A stretch of DNA of 64,000 nucleotides, from positions 106,369-170,368 of the forward strand of contig CAJUTU010000003.1 in assembly GCA_910589385.1 (NCBI GenBank), read 5' to 3'. Position 1 is the first letter of the stretch, and each line of letters opens with the position of its first letter. Below are positions 25,854-35,655 of this stretch, in pieces. Position numbers and translations under genes: made by a program. Under the pieces are notes generated by a model. It was not told the DNA's origin. It did not search any database and saw only the letters and a list, made by a program, of their open reading frames with translations. This DNA comes from an uncultured Lachnospiraceae bacterium. GTDB lineage: Bacteria; Bacillota; Clostridia; Lachnospirales; Lachnospiraceae.

Positions 25854-28448
25854 CTACTCTTCTTCCTTTTTCGTCTTTACTACCAATACAGAATGCCGTC
25901 CCATATTAACCACGATTTCTCCGTCATGGATAATATACTCATCTCGTTTTGTCGTAAATCCCTCTTCATAAGAATATATGAGACGTTTCATCCTGCCCGT
26001 CATCGGCACCTCTGCCAGCCAGACGGGAACCGTTACTTCCCGGAGATGGTCACTGTTATTTAAGATCACAACCACCTGCTCGTCATCTTGAAAACGTCCG
26101 TATGAGAGCACGTTATCCTCGCAGTGCAGCATACGCAGGGAACCTGTACGAAGAGGCGCTTCTGTCTTATGTATCCTGATCATCTCCCGGTGGAACTCCA
26201 TCATACGTTCATTCTCATTTCCCCATGGATAGGTCCGTCTGCTGTCCGGGTCGGTAAATCCACAAATTCCCGCCTCATCGCCATAGTATACGGTAGGAGC
26301 CCCTACCCAGGTCATCTGTACCGCAACCGCTTCCGCCATGACCGCATAGTTGATTCCTTCATTCGCAGCCTGATGCCCCATACTGTCCAATCTTCCGACA
26401 ACATGGTTGGTCCGGGTCAAAAAGCGAGAATGGTCATGGTTGGAAAGTTCATTCATCGCTGTCTGAAGCGACGGAGTCAGCATACACGACATAAAATGAT
26501 TCATGGTATTCACAAAATGATCCGCATTTCCTAACAGATCTGCCCGGTACTCATCACTATGCTTTTCCATGCCAGTTAGAAACCAGGTCAACGGTTCCAT
26601 AAACGCATCGTAATTCATCACGCTGTCCCACTCGTCCCCTTGGAGCCAGTCTGCAGGATCCCCATAATGCTCTGCTAAGATCAATGCATCCGGCCTTGCA
26701 CTTTTCACTTCTTTTCGGAACCGCTTCCAAAACGCATGGTTATATTCATTCGTATGCCCTAGATCAGCCGCCACATCCAGACGCCATCCGTCTACATTGT
26801 ATGGGGGAGAAACCCATTTTTTCCCGATTTCCATAACGAAATCTTCCAGCTTATCGGAACCCTCATAGTTCATCTTCGGCAGGGTATCATTCCCCCACCA
26901 TCCGTCATAGCTTCCATTATAAGGCCATGCATGATCCTCATTATTATAAAAATGAAAAAAAGTGTGATAAGGGCTGTCCTTACTGATAAATGCCCCTTTT
27001 TCATAGCCTCCCTGCGGCTCGTAAATCCGCTCCCGATCCATCCATTTATTGAAAGAACCGCAATGGTTAAATACGCCGTCCAAAATTACACGCATTCCCC
27101 TGCGGTGAATCTCCTCCACCAGACGGATAAACAACTGGTTGCTTGCCTCCAGGTTCTCTATGGCTCCGATACGCTCCTGATACTTCCATGCCTCCAGATT
27201 GTCTGACGCCCCTTCCGGCAGCGGCTCTTTGCTGTCCCGTACAATCTTCCCGAAATGAGGATCAATATATTCATAATCCTGGATATCATATTTATGGTTG
27301 GATGGTGAAACAAACAACGGATTAAAATATATCACTTCTATCCCCAGATTTTGAAGATAATCTAACTTTTCCATCACGCCCTGCAGGTCTCCCCCATAGA
27401 ACCTGCGGACATCCATAGACTGCGGCGGTTCATTCCAGTCCCTGACTCTTTCCACCGGTGAACCAATATAAATATATTCTCTGTCTTCTACATCATTTTC
27501 CAAATCCCCGTTATAAAAACGATCCACAAAAATCTGATACATGACGGCGCCCTTCGCCCAGTCCGGTGTAGAAAATCCAGGTACGATCCTAAAAGAATAA
27601 TGCAGCTTAATATCATCCGAGACCCCTGCCCGGTTATAATAGCAGACCTGTTCTCCACAATGGATCTCAAAGTAATAAGAAAATGTCTCAGCACCAAGCT
27701 TCCAGCTGATCTCATAGTAATCAAATGCCCCGTGGGAACGCAGCAGCTCCATCGGATATATCCCGGAATCTGCCACCAACAGTACAGAATCCGCATCACC
27801 ACGCGCAGTACGGAAACGCAGTTTTATTGTCTGTCTCTTCTCCGGCTCCGGTGGAATCACATAGGAGGAAGTCCCATCGCAGAACAATGCATCTCTGCTC
27901 ATCTTGTAATCTCCTTTTTTCTCTCTACGTTCATGGACTTCTTCCGTATCCTCTTTTTCGCCCCTATCTTCTGGTACTGCTATTGCATCCGGCTGTAATA
28001 TCCTCTCTTCCTGTACCGCCGTTTCGTCCGGCTGCAATACCATTTCTTCCTTTGGCTGTCCGGCCGGGCTTTCTTCTGATCGTTCGGCAGCACCTTCTTC
28101 TGATTGGGCCTCTGCAATCTTTTCTAACGGTTCTTGTACCTTTTCCTCAAGAAAGGAATCTTTCCCCTCTTCCTGCCGCTCTGCCGGACATCCTTCCAAC
28201 TGGACATCCGCAGCTTTTTCTGGTTGTTCAACTGCACTTTCCTTTGGCTGCACGCTGATATCTTTTTCTAGCTGTACGGTACTGCTTTGTCCTGAATTGT
28301 ATGATGTTCCCAAACCCTCTTCTTTCTTTTTCCACATATCATTAAAATCTTTCTGGGCTTTTGTACTTACATCTTCTTTCTTTTCCGGTTCATGTTTTTC
28401 AGAGAAGTTTTTTATTTTTTTCCATAATTTTCTTATCTGTGATTGCAT
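25854..28448 (-). CDS. GH13 alpha-glucosidase/neopullulanase with acidic N-terminal extension
   Basis: 864 residues. The C-terminal 683 form a normal neopullulanase-type enzyme: a CBM34-like domain (~183-290), then the alpha-amylase barrel with DGVFNHCG (~460), the nucleophile in VDGWRLDVA (~565), acid/base in LILAEHYG (~595) and SNHDHSRF (~690). It hydrolyses alpha-1,4/1,6 oligosaccharides inside the cell. The first ~182 residues are an unusual Gln/Glu/Pro-rich low-complexity segment (repeats such as EERILQPDAIAV) after a basic helix. A second strong start lies at 27902, so both a long and a short form may be made. Confidence 0.9.
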   Translation of the reverse strand: MQSQIRKLWKKIKNFSEKHEPEKKEDVSTKAQKDFNDMWKKKEEGLGTSYNSGQSSTVQLEKDISVQPKESAVEQPEKAADVQLEGCPAERQEEGKDSFLEEKVQEPLEKIAEAQSEEGAAERSEESPAGQPKEEMVLQPDETAVQEERILQPDAIAVPEDRGEKEDTEEVHERREKKGDYKMSRDALFCDGTSSYVIPPEPEKRQTIKLRFRTARGDADSVLLVADSGIYPMELLRSHGAFDYYEISWKLGAETFSYYFEIHCGEQVCYYNRAGVSDDIKLHYSFRIVPGFSTPDWAKGAVMYQIFVDRFYNGDLENDVEDREYIYIGSPVERVRDWNEPPQSMDVRRFYGGDLQGVMEKLDYLQNLGIEVIYFNPLFVSPSNHKYDIQDYEYIDPHFGKIVRDSKEPLPEGASDNLEAWKYQERIGAIENLEASNQLFIRLVEEIHRRGMRVILDGVFNHCGSFNKWMDRERIYEPQGGYEKGAFISKDSPYHTFFHFYNNEDHAWPYNGSYDGWWGNDTLPKMNYEGSDKLEDFVMEIGKKWVSPPYNVDGWRLDVAADLGHTNEYNHAFWKRFRKEVKSARPDALILAEHYGDPADWLQGDEWDSVMNYDAFMEPLTWFLTGMEKHSDEYRADLLGNADHFVNTMNHFMSCMLTPSLQTAMNELSNHDHSRFLTRTNHVVGRLDSMGHQAANEGINYAVMAEAVAVQMTWVGAPTVYYGDEAGICGFTDPDSRRTYPWGNENERMMEFHREMIRIHKTEAPLRTGSLRMLHCEDNVLSYGRFQDDEQVVVILNNSDHLREVTVPVWLAEVPMTGRMKRLIYSYEEGFTTKRDEYIIHDGEIVVNMGRHSVLVVKTKKEEE
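27902..27916 (-). promoter_or_regulatory. internal ribosome binding site and start codon within the GH13 gene
   Basis: AAGGAG (27911-27916) stands 8 nt before an in-frame ATG (27900-27902) that begins MSRDALFCDG, exactly where the CBM34 domain starts. The context GGAGATTACAAGATG echoes the GGGGATTACAATG at the upstream start, as if the extension had been inserted between two related start sites. Confidence 0.65.
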
Positions 28449-28568
28449 TGTAATCCCCCTTATTCGTGTAGCTATGACACTATTCCGCCATCTCCTGCTG
28501 CCTATATGCGCTCACATCCGGTCTTTTGTCTTCCATCCTCCCCAAACTCAGCTGTTCCGCATCCGTAT

Positions 28569-30446
28569 TTAAATCCCTGCCGGAAATACTTCAGAATCAA
28601 GGCCATCTATATTTCCTACAGATGTATTATCAAACAGTGCCTCGAATTCATTGCGTGAAATTTTCTCTTTCTCGAGCAGGAGCTTCGCGCAAGCTTCCAA
28701 TACGGAATGATACTCCTCTAGAAGCGATCTTGCACGGACATAGCATTCATCAATGATCCTCTTCACTTCTTCATCAATCGTTCCTGCCACCTTCTCTCCA
28801 TACCCCCTGGAAGTATGTCCAAAATCTCTTCCGATAAATACCTCATCGCTGTCATTGTCATAATTGATCAACCCTAATCTCTCCGACATACCGAATTTGG
28901 TAATCATAGATTTTGCAATGGCAGTCGCCTGACGGATATCCTGGGATGCCCCGGTGGTGATATCGTCAAAAATCTCTTCCTCAGCTACACGCCCTCCAAG
29001 GGATACTGTAATCTGCTGCAGCATATGCCCTTTTGTATTGAACATATCATCCCGTTCCGGCAGCGGCATCGTATAGCCGCCTGCAGCCCCTGTTGGTACG
29101 ATAGACACACTATAGACCGGTCCCACATCCGGCAGAACATGGAACAAGATTGCATGTCCGGCCTCATGGTACGCCGTGATCCTCCTTTCTTTTTCTGATA
29201 CGATCCGGCTCTTTTTCTCTGGTCCGATACCTACCTTTACAAATGCCCGGCGGATATCTTTCTGCTGTAGATAGATCCGATTCTCCCTTGCCGCTAAAAT
29301 AGCCGCCTCATTCAAAAGGTTTTCCAAATCCGCTCCTGTAAAACCTGCTGTAGTCTGTGCAATTTGTTTCAGGTCAACATCGTCCCCTAACGGCTTGTTC
29401 TTTGCATGGACCTTAAGGATTTCCTCACGCCCTCCTACATCCGGACGTCCTACGATCACGTTTCGGTCAAACCGCCCCGGACGCAGTATTGCAGGATCAA
29501 GGATATCTTTGCGGTTGGTAGCAGCCATGACAATGATTCCTTCATTCACGCCAAACCCGTCCATCTCTACCAGAAGCTGGTTCAGCGTCTGCTCCCTCTC
29601 ATCATGCCCGCCTCCAAGGCCGCTCCCCCGCCGCCTTGCCACAGCATCAATCTCATCAATAAATATAATACAGGGCGCACTTTTTTTTGCATCTAAGAAC
29701 AAATCCCTCACGCGGGATGCACCGACGCCGACAAACATTTCCACAAAATCCGAACCGGAAATGCTGAAAAACGGCACCCCTGCCTCTCCCGCGATCGCCT
29801 TGGCAAGAAGTGTCTTACCCGTTCCCGGAGGCCCCTCCAAAAGTACGCCTTTCGGAATCCTGGCTCCCACCTGAATATACTTCTTAGGCGCTTTCAGAAA
29901 GTCTACGATTTCTTCCAGTTCTTCTTTCTCTTCTTTCAGCCCTGCCACCTCGGCAAATGTCACTTGTTTATCTGCCGGGCTGTTCAATCGTGCACGGCTT
30001 TTTCCAAAATTCATCGCCTTTGCGTTGGCACCGCCGCCCTGACGGTTCATCAGCGCAAAAATCAAAAGGACTCCTGCCATCGTGATCAAAACCGGCAGCA
30101 CCACGGTAGTAAACATGGTGTCTTCCTGCACTTTCAGCATCTGGTAATCAATATCATACTTGACCAGCAGCTCCTGGACCTCATTTACGTCTGAAACATA
30201 TACGATCCTTGAAGAACGCGGATTACTCAAAGTAACCGTCACGGTTCCGGTAGGTACGGATTTGCTCTGGTTAATGATAGCTTCTGCAACATTTCCATCT
30301 TTCAGTTCACGCACAAACTGAGAATACGTTATTTCCTGGTCACGCTGCTGCATCTGACTGGTAAACCAGAGTGCAATAAACACAATGGCAATAAACATCA
30401 CCACACTGACACCACTCATGGCTCTATACTTGTTATTGTTATTCAA
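28569..30446 (-). CDS. ftsH: ATP-dependent zinc metalloprotease FtsH
   Basis: 625 residues, membrane anchored by two segments (~10-30 and ~115-135), with the active domains in the cytoplasm. Walker A GPPGTGKT near 208, Walker B IIFIDEIDAV, second region of homology LRPGRFDR, and the zinc site HEAGH near 427. It degrades misfolded and regulatory membrane proteins. It follows hpt by 32 nt in the conserved tilS-hpt-ftsH order. Length is normal. Confidence 0.97.
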   Translation of the reverse strand: MNNNNKYRAMSGVSVVMFIAIVFIALWFTSQMQQRDQEITYSQFVRELKDGNVAEAIINQSKSVPTGTVTVTLSNPRSSRIVYVSDVNEVQELLVKYDIDYQMLKVQEDTMFTTVVLPVLITMAGVLLIFALMNRQGGGANAKAMNFGKSRARLNSPADKQVTFAEVAGLKEEKEELEEIVDFLKAPKKYIQVGARIPKGVLLEGPPGTGKTLLAKAIAGEAGVPFFSISGSDFVEMFVGVGASRVRDLFLDAKKSAPCIIFIDEIDAVARRRGSGLGGGHDEREQTLNQLLVEMDGFGVNEGIIVMAATNRKDILDPAILRPGRFDRNVIVGRPDVGGREEILKVHAKNKPLGDDVDLKQIAQTTAGFTGADLENLLNEAAILAARENRIYLQQKDIRRAFVKVGIGPEKKSRIVSEKERRITAYHEAGHAILFHVLPDVGPVYSVSIVPTGAAGGYTMPLPERDDMFNTKGHMLQQITVSLGGRVAEEEIFDDITTGASQDIRQATAIAKSMITKFGMSERLGLINYDNDSDEVFIGRDFGHTSRGYGEKVAGTIDEEVKRIIDECYVRARSLLEEYHSVLEACAKLLLEKEKISRNEFEALFDNTSVGNIDGLDSEVFPAGI

Positions 30447-30478
30447 TGATTTCTACTCCTTCCTGCCTACTTTTATTA

Positions 30479-31003
30479 CTAAATTCCTTCTACAACGCCG
30501 ATATACGGCAACGCCCTATATTTCTGTGCATAGTCAAGGCCGTAGCCGACTACAAACTCATCCGGGATCTCAAATCCCACATAATCGGTCTTCACATCCA
30601 CCTCCCGGCGTTCCGGCTTATCCAGCAGAGTACACAGACGGACACTTTTTGCCCCACGCCCCTTCAGGACATCTGTCAAGTAACACAAAGTCCTTCCAGA
30701 GTCGATGATGTCCTCTACAACTAATACCTCTTTTCCCTCGATCGGATCATCCAGATCCTTTTTTATCTTGATATCCCCGCTGGAGGATGTGGCGTTCCCA
30801 TAGCTGCTCACACTCATGAAGTCAATAGATACCGGGACAGTAATCCGCTTTGCCAGCTCACACATAAAAAATGAGCCGCCTTTTAATATGCAGATCAAAT
30901 GGATACTTTTCCCCTCATAGTCTGCACTAATCTGCTTTCCCAGTTCCTCAATCCTCTGGTCTACTTTCTGCTCAGAAATCAATACCCGAATTGTCTCTGC
31001 CAT
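30479..31003 (-). CDS. hpt: hypoxanthine phosphoribosyltransferase
   Basis: 174 residues, type I phosphoribosyltransferase of purine salvage (hypoxanthine or guanine plus PRPP). The PRPP loop is VLVVEDIIDSGRTL (~95-108) and the flexible loop region carries SSYGNAT (~67-73). It sits between tilS and ftsH, as in most Firmicutes. Confidence 0.96.
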   Translation of the reverse strand: MAETIRVLISEQKVDQRIEELGKQISADYEGKSIHLICILKGGSFFMCELAKRITVPVSIDFMSVSSYGNATSSSGDIKIKKDLDDPIEGKEVLVVEDIIDSGRTLCYLTDVLKGRGAKSVRLCTLLDKPERREVDVKTDYVGFEIPDEFVVGYGLDYAQKYRALPYIGVVEGI

Positions 31004-31033
31004 CTTTCTTTTCCTCCGCTGTCTCTTTTGTTC

Positions 31034-32506
31034 TTATTCTTGCTGCTCAAAAGCTGCTTCCTCTTTGACTACTTCTATCTGCAGGATCTGCTTTGTATGG
31101 CTGCTGACCTGATATGCGCTGTTCATGCGGTAACCCAGTATCCACATAATCTCGCTGCCATCTGCAATACAGCATATATTGTCTCTTTCTCCTGCAGGTA
31201 TCTTTTGATTTATAAACCAGGACTTTAATTTTTGGCGGTGTCCCGCCTGGTCAATCGTAATGTAATCGCCGCTTTGTCTTGTCCTGATACAAGGCGGTTC
31301 TTCTATTATATCATAGTCAAACCATTTCGTGTAGTTTTTTTCTGGTATTTCCTTCATAGAAAAGCATTCTGTTTTCTGAAAAATGCTGCATCGGATTATA
31401 AGCCCCTCCATTTGAAGGTATGTTTCTCCCGGAATACAAAGCGGCTGTGGGATGTCATGCCCTGTATGCTCTCCTTCGATTCCGGGTTTTACAGGATCCG
31501 GATTTTTATCTGCCGGTTTTTGCACCTGATATATTTTTATCCCTTCATAGACACGGACCGCTTTCACAGAACAAGGGAGGTCCAGACTCCGCCCGGCCTG
31601 CTTCTGAAACAGATCCCGTACGGCGCAGATATGAGCGCGCCCTATATCCTGAGTTTGCCCTATCACCAATCCTATGGCACGGCGGACGGCCATCCTGCAC
31701 AATATATCCGGGTATTCTACCTGGATTTCTTTTCGGATCAGACAGTATTTTGATTGTTCCCACGATATTTCTGCGTATTTTTCAAACGCCTCCTCAGACT
31801 TTTCCTGCATATAGTCCTGTAGTTCCCAAATCTGCTCCATTGCTTCATTCATATGCAAGACTGCCTGCGTATTGACGCTTTTTTGTAAAACAGGGATTAC
31901 CTGATGGCGTAATCTATTTCTCGTATATGCGGTATCCATGTTCGACTCGTCTGTACAGAAGCCTAAATTCCTTTTTTGAAGGAATCGTTCAATTTCATTC
32001 CTGTCCATACATAGAAGCGGGCGGATGTATTTCCCATTTACCGGACGGATCCCGCCCATTCCCGATAAGCCGGTCCCCCGTGCCAGATTCCATAGAAGTG
32101 TCTCTGCATTATCATTTTGATGGTGTGCAAGGGCAATCTTTGTCCCATGATATTTCCTGCATGCCCCTTCAAAGGCTTCACGGCGGATCATCCTTCCTGC
32201 TTCCTCAACAGATTGTTTCCGTTTTTTTGCGATTGATTCCAAATCAACCTGTAAAATTTCCAGTGGTATGTCATATTTTTTACATAACTGCCGCACAAAT
32301 GCTTCGTCATAGTCTGCTGCTTCTCCCCGCAGTCCATGATTCACATGTACAACCGCAAAGCCGGTCCCCAACTCTGATTTCAATTTTAGAAGCACGAAAA
32401 AGAGGCATACCGAGTCCGCACCGCCCGATACACCTGCTATGATATAATCTTCTGTTGTTACCATATCGTATTTTTTTATAAAATTTCTTATTTTTTCCAT
32501 ATGCAA
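31034..32506 (-). CDS. tilS: tRNA(Ile)-lysidine synthase
   Basis: 490 residues. It converts C34 of tRNA-Ile(CAU) to lysidine. The ATP-binding PP-loop GVSGGADSVCL is at ~24-34, with HVNHGLRGEAADYD near 55 and the C-terminal TilS domain (~390-470). The start is not clearly marked: ATG at 32506 or two codons later, and no strong ribosome binding site is seen, which fits translational coupling to larE, 37 nt upstream. Confidence 0.95.
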   Translation of the reverse strand: MHMEKIRNFIKKYDMVTTEDYIIAGVSGGADSVCLFFVLLKLKSELGTGFAVVHVNHGLRGEAADYDEAFVRQLCKKYDIPLEILQVDLESIAKKRKQSVEEAGRMIRREAFEGACRKYHGTKIALAHHQNDNAETLLWNLARGTGLSGMGGIRPVNGKYIRPLLCMDRNEIERFLQKRNLGFCTDESNMDTAYTRNRLRHQVIPVLQKSVNTQAVLHMNEAMEQIWELQDYMQEKSEEAFEKYAEISWEQSKYCLIRKEIQVEYPDILCRMAVRRAIGLVIGQTQDIGRAHICAVRDLFQKQAGRSLDLPCSVKAVRVYEGIKIYQVQKPADKNPDPVKPGIEGEHTGHDIPQPLCIPGETYLQMEGLIIRCSIFQKTECFSMKEIPEKNYTKWFDYDIIEEPPCIRTRQSGDYITIDQAGHRQKLKSWFINQKIPAGERDNICCIADGSEIMWILGYRMNSAYQVSSHTKQILQIEVVKEEAAFEQQE

Positions 32507-32543
32507 ACTATACTCAATCTAATGGAAAAAAGCAAGAGACATT

Positions 32544-33407
32544 TCATGATTTCATACCAACATCCATACTGCCGGAACGAAACCCCTCCAAATCCAGTGT
32601 CACATAGGAGTATCCCAATTCTTTCATATAAGATATCACATTTTCCCTGTTCTGTAATAAAACAGGGAACTCCCCGGGATCCACTTCGATTCTGGCAACC
32701 TCTTGATGAATGCGTAGTCTGACATTATACAGACCGAAAGATTTTAAAAACTCTTCTCCCTGCTCTACTTTTCGCATTTCTTCATAAGACAACTCTGTTC
32801 CATAGGGAAATCTGGTTGCCAGACAAGGCAAAGCCGGACGGTTGGATACCGAAAGCTGATATTCTTCTGCCAGTCTGCGCACATCCGCCTTTGTGAAGCC
32901 GACATCTGCCAGAGGGCTGATCACGCCTAATTCACGGATTGCCTTTAAGCCTGGACGATAAACGTGTAGATCGTCCGCATTTGTACCTTCAAGAATCGTA
33001 GGTATCCCAAGGCTCAATGCCTTTTCCAGTATTTTGGTAAAAAGATGCTTTTTGCAGCGATAGCATCTGTCCGGAGGATTCTGGTCAATTCCGGCTTCCG
33101 TCAGTTCATCCACCGGAATGATCAGATGTACCGCCCCGATTTCTTCTGCCACCTTGGCCGCGTGTTCGATTTCACGGACCGGATGAAGCCGGGTCTGCAT
33201 TGTAACCGCATAAATATTCCCACTTGCGTGTTTTGAACCGCATACAGTCTTTTTGTCTGCATCCCGTTGTGCATCTACTGACTCACATGCAAGTTTCAGA
33301 AGCAAACTGCTGTCTACACCGCCGGAGAAGGCGACCATACACTTTTCTTTAGTATATTTTTGCATCTGCTTTCTGAGTTCTCTTTTCTTTTCTTCATATC
33401 CTATCAT
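32544..33407 (-). CDS. larE: LarE, ATP-dependent sacrificial sulfur transferase
   Basis: 287 residues with the PP-loop SGGVDSSLLLKLA (~29-41) and a cysteine-rich YRCKKHLF segment (~118-125) that supplies the conserved sulfur-donor cysteine region. LarE thiolates the pyridinium dicarboxylate intermediate during nickel-pincer nucleotide synthesis. It overlaps larC by 4 nt (ATGA type). Confidence 0.93.
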   Translation of the reverse strand: MIGYEEKKRELRKQMQKYTKEKCMVAFSGGVDSSLLLKLACESVDAQRDADKKTVCGSKHASGNIYAVTMQTRLHPVREIEHAAKVAEEIGAVHLIIPVDELTEAGIDQNPPDRCYRCKKHLFTKILEKALSLGIPTILEGTNADDLHVYRPGLKAIRELGVISPLADVGFTKADVRRLAEEYQLSVSNRPALPCLATRFPYGTELSYEEMRKVEQGEEFLKSFGLYNVRLRIHQEVARIEVDPGEFPVLLQNRENVISYMKELGYSYVTLDLEGFRSGSMDVGMKS

Positions 33408-34792
33408 TGGCCGGCCGCTTCTCTCTTTATTTTCTCAAATGCATCCTGATAGCTGATGCCATGCTTTTTCGCTAATTGCTTCACAGATGCATATTCCGGA
33501 TAATAACGTTTTTCTCCGTCCGGAAGGATACAGACTTTTACCTCTGCCTCCCCTAATGATGTACGGATCTTCATTCCAACACGTTCCAGCACTGTCCGCT
33601 CCATCTCCATCCTCCGGATACCGATCGTCGTGGTTTCCCGAAAGATGATATTTTCCATTTTAGAAACGGAAACTTTATCACAGATTACATTTAATTGATA
33701 TGCAGGGCGGTTCTTCTTCATATAGACCGGAATGTAGTTCACATCCCTGGCTCCTGCTTTTAAAAGCTGCTTCATGACATAACCCAGGCATTCTCCGGTA
33801 CAGTCATCAAGATTGGTTTCCAGACGGTATATTGTATCTGTGCATCCCATGTCTCCATCCCGGTCTGTTTTGTCTTCCAAAGACTTTTGTGTCTTGTCGA
33901 TCAGCATGGCCCGAAGCAGGCTTGGACGCTCATAAGTACGTTTTCCGGCCCCCATCCCCGTCTTTTGGATGGTAAATGACTCCGGCATGTGTTCTGTGGT
34001 TTTGACTGCCGCCACAATTGCCGCGCCTGTAGGGGTAACAAGTTCGCCTTCTATATCTGTCAGATGCAAAGATAATCCGTTGGCCTGTGCAATGTTGACT
34101 ACTGCCGGAACCGGGACCGGAATGACGCCGTGCTGGCAGCGTACGAATCCCCGGCCTTCACAGATCCGCGGGACGACCACCTCTGTGATATCCAGGTTGT
34201 CCAAACACACTGCCGCCGCTGCAATATCCACAATCGAGTCTACCGCTCCTACTTCATGGAAATGTACTTGCTCCAATGGAACTCCATGCGCTTTTGCCTC
34301 TGCTTCTGCAAGGATTGTAAAAATACGTTCCGCCGTTTGTTTCGCCCTGAAAGTAAGGTCTGAGTGTCCTATGATTTCCATCACCTCTTTTAACCCACGG
34401 TGAATATGCGAGTGGGTATGGCTGCTGTCATGATGATGGTGATGTCCTGCTTCATGGCTGTGATGTCCGGTTCCATGGCCATGATGTTCTTCTTCGTGGC
34501 TGTGATGCCCCTCTCCGTGTACATGCAGTTCTCCTCCATCCCCATGTTTTCCGTGCAGGTATTCCATATCGTGATCGTAGTTCTCATGTTCCGCATCCAG
34601 CCGAACCAGAAAATCACAGGCATCCAGCCCTGATTTTTTTACCCTGCTGATCTCAATCGAAAAGCCATCCACCGGAAGACTGCCAATTGCCTTTCTCAAT
34701 ACTTCCTCATCCGCCCCCAGATCCAGCAGGGCCGCAACAGCCATATCTCCGCTGATGCCGGACGAACATTCCAGATATAATGTATTTCCCAT
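33404..34792 (-). CDS. larC: LarC, nickel insertion protein for the pincer cofactor
   Basis: 462 residues in one uninterrupted frame (some species need a frameshift between larC1 and larC2). The N-terminus LECSSGISGDMAVAALLDLG is typical. A strongly histidine-rich stretch (~85-130, many HSH, HGH and HHHHH clusters) is a likely nickel-binding region. Conserved ETNLDDCTGE lies near 315. LarC inserts Ni in a CTP-dependent step. Confidence 0.95.
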   Translation of the reverse strand: MGNTLYLECSSGISGDMAVAALLDLGADEEVLRKAIGSLPVDGFSIEISRVKKSGLDACDFLVRLDAEHENYDHDMEYLHGKHGDGGELHVHGEGHHSHEEEHHGHGTGHHSHEAGHHHHHDSSHTHSHIHRGLKEVMEIIGHSDLTFRAKQTAERIFTILAEAEAKAHGVPLEQVHFHEVGAVDSIVDIAAAAVCLDNLDITEVVVPRICEGRGFVRCQHGVIPVPVPAVVNIAQANGLSLHLTDIEGELVTPTGAAIVAAVKTTEHMPESFTIQKTGMGAGKRTYERPSLLRAMLIDKTQKSLEDKTDRDGDMGCTDTIYRLETNLDDCTGECLGYVMKQLLKAGARDVNYIPVYMKKNRPAYQLNVICDKVSVSKMENIIFRETTTIGIRRMEMERTVLERVGMKIRTSLGEAEVKVCILPDGEKRYYPEYASVKQLAKKHGISYQDAFEKIKREAAGQ

Positions 34793-34797
34793 TTTTC

Positions 34798-35547
34798 TTA
34801 TTCTCCTTTCACTGCCAGCCGGTTGATCTGCGTAGCAATATATCCTGCGCCATAGCCATTGTCAATGTTGACGACCGCAATACCGTTTGCACAGGAATTG
34901 ATCATAGTAAGCAGGGCCGAAAGCCCGTTCATGCTGGCTCCATATCCGACCGAAGTAGGGACCGCAATGACCGGGCGGCTGACCAGGCCGCCTAACACGC
35001 TTGCCAGCGCTCCTTCCATACCTGCCACCGCGACAATGCAGTTGGCCCTCTGGATGATATCCAGATGGGAGAACATTCTATGGATGCCGCTGACTCCCAC
35101 ATCATAGATCCGATTCACATTTGCCCCAAAATATTCTGCCGTCTGGGCCGCTTCTTCTGCCACCGGGATATCCGCTGTCCCCGCCGTACAGACCGCAATC
35201 TCGCCGATGCGGTTCTTGTCTTCTTTTTCTATTTTTAAAATATGAGATACCTCATCGTATTCCACCTCCGGCAATCCTTCCTTCACGATCTCATATTGGT
35301 GCTGCGAAGCACGGGTGCCGAATACTTCCCCATTCTCCTCATAAAGTCTCTGATAGATATTTTTCAGATGTACATCTGCTTTTCTGCTGCAGAAAACCAC
35401 TTCGGGAAAGCCGGAACGGATTTCCCGGTAAGTGTCAAGCTTCGCATAACCCATTTCCTCATAAGGCTGCTTCTGAAAATATCGTTCCGCCTCTTCCACC
35501 GACATGCTGCCGGACTTTACCTGTTCCAAAACTTCTCTTGCATCCAT
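34798..35547 (-). CDS. larB: LarB, pyridinium-3,5-biscarboxylate synthase
   Basis: 249 residues. LarB carboxylates and hydrolyses nicotinic acid adenine dinucleotide as the first step of nickel-pincer synthesis. The C-terminal half resembles PurE (GMEGALASVLGGL, VPTSVGYG). It lies 5 nt before larC. No larA or other pincer-dependent racemase/epimerase gene is present in the window. Confidence 0.94.
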   Translation of the reverse strand: MDAREVLEQVKSGSMSVEEAERYFQKQPYEEMGYAKLDTYREIRSGFPEVVFCSRKADVHLKNIYQRLYEENGEVFGTRASQHQYEIVKEGLPEVEYDEVSHILKIEKEDKNRIGEIAVCTAGTADIPVAEEAAQTAEYFGANVNRIYDVGVSGIHRMFSHLDIIQRANCIVAVAGMEGALASVLGGLVSRPVIAVPTSVGYGASMNGLSALLTMINSCANGIAVVNIDNGYGAGYIATQINRLAVKGE

Positions 35548-35655
35548 TCTCTATACTATATCCTCCACTCAATTAAAAATCAAACACCTCCCAGACGCCG
35601 GATGTACATGCAAACATGTCCACTGAGCCCGGTGCTTTGCAGGAATGAATATCTT

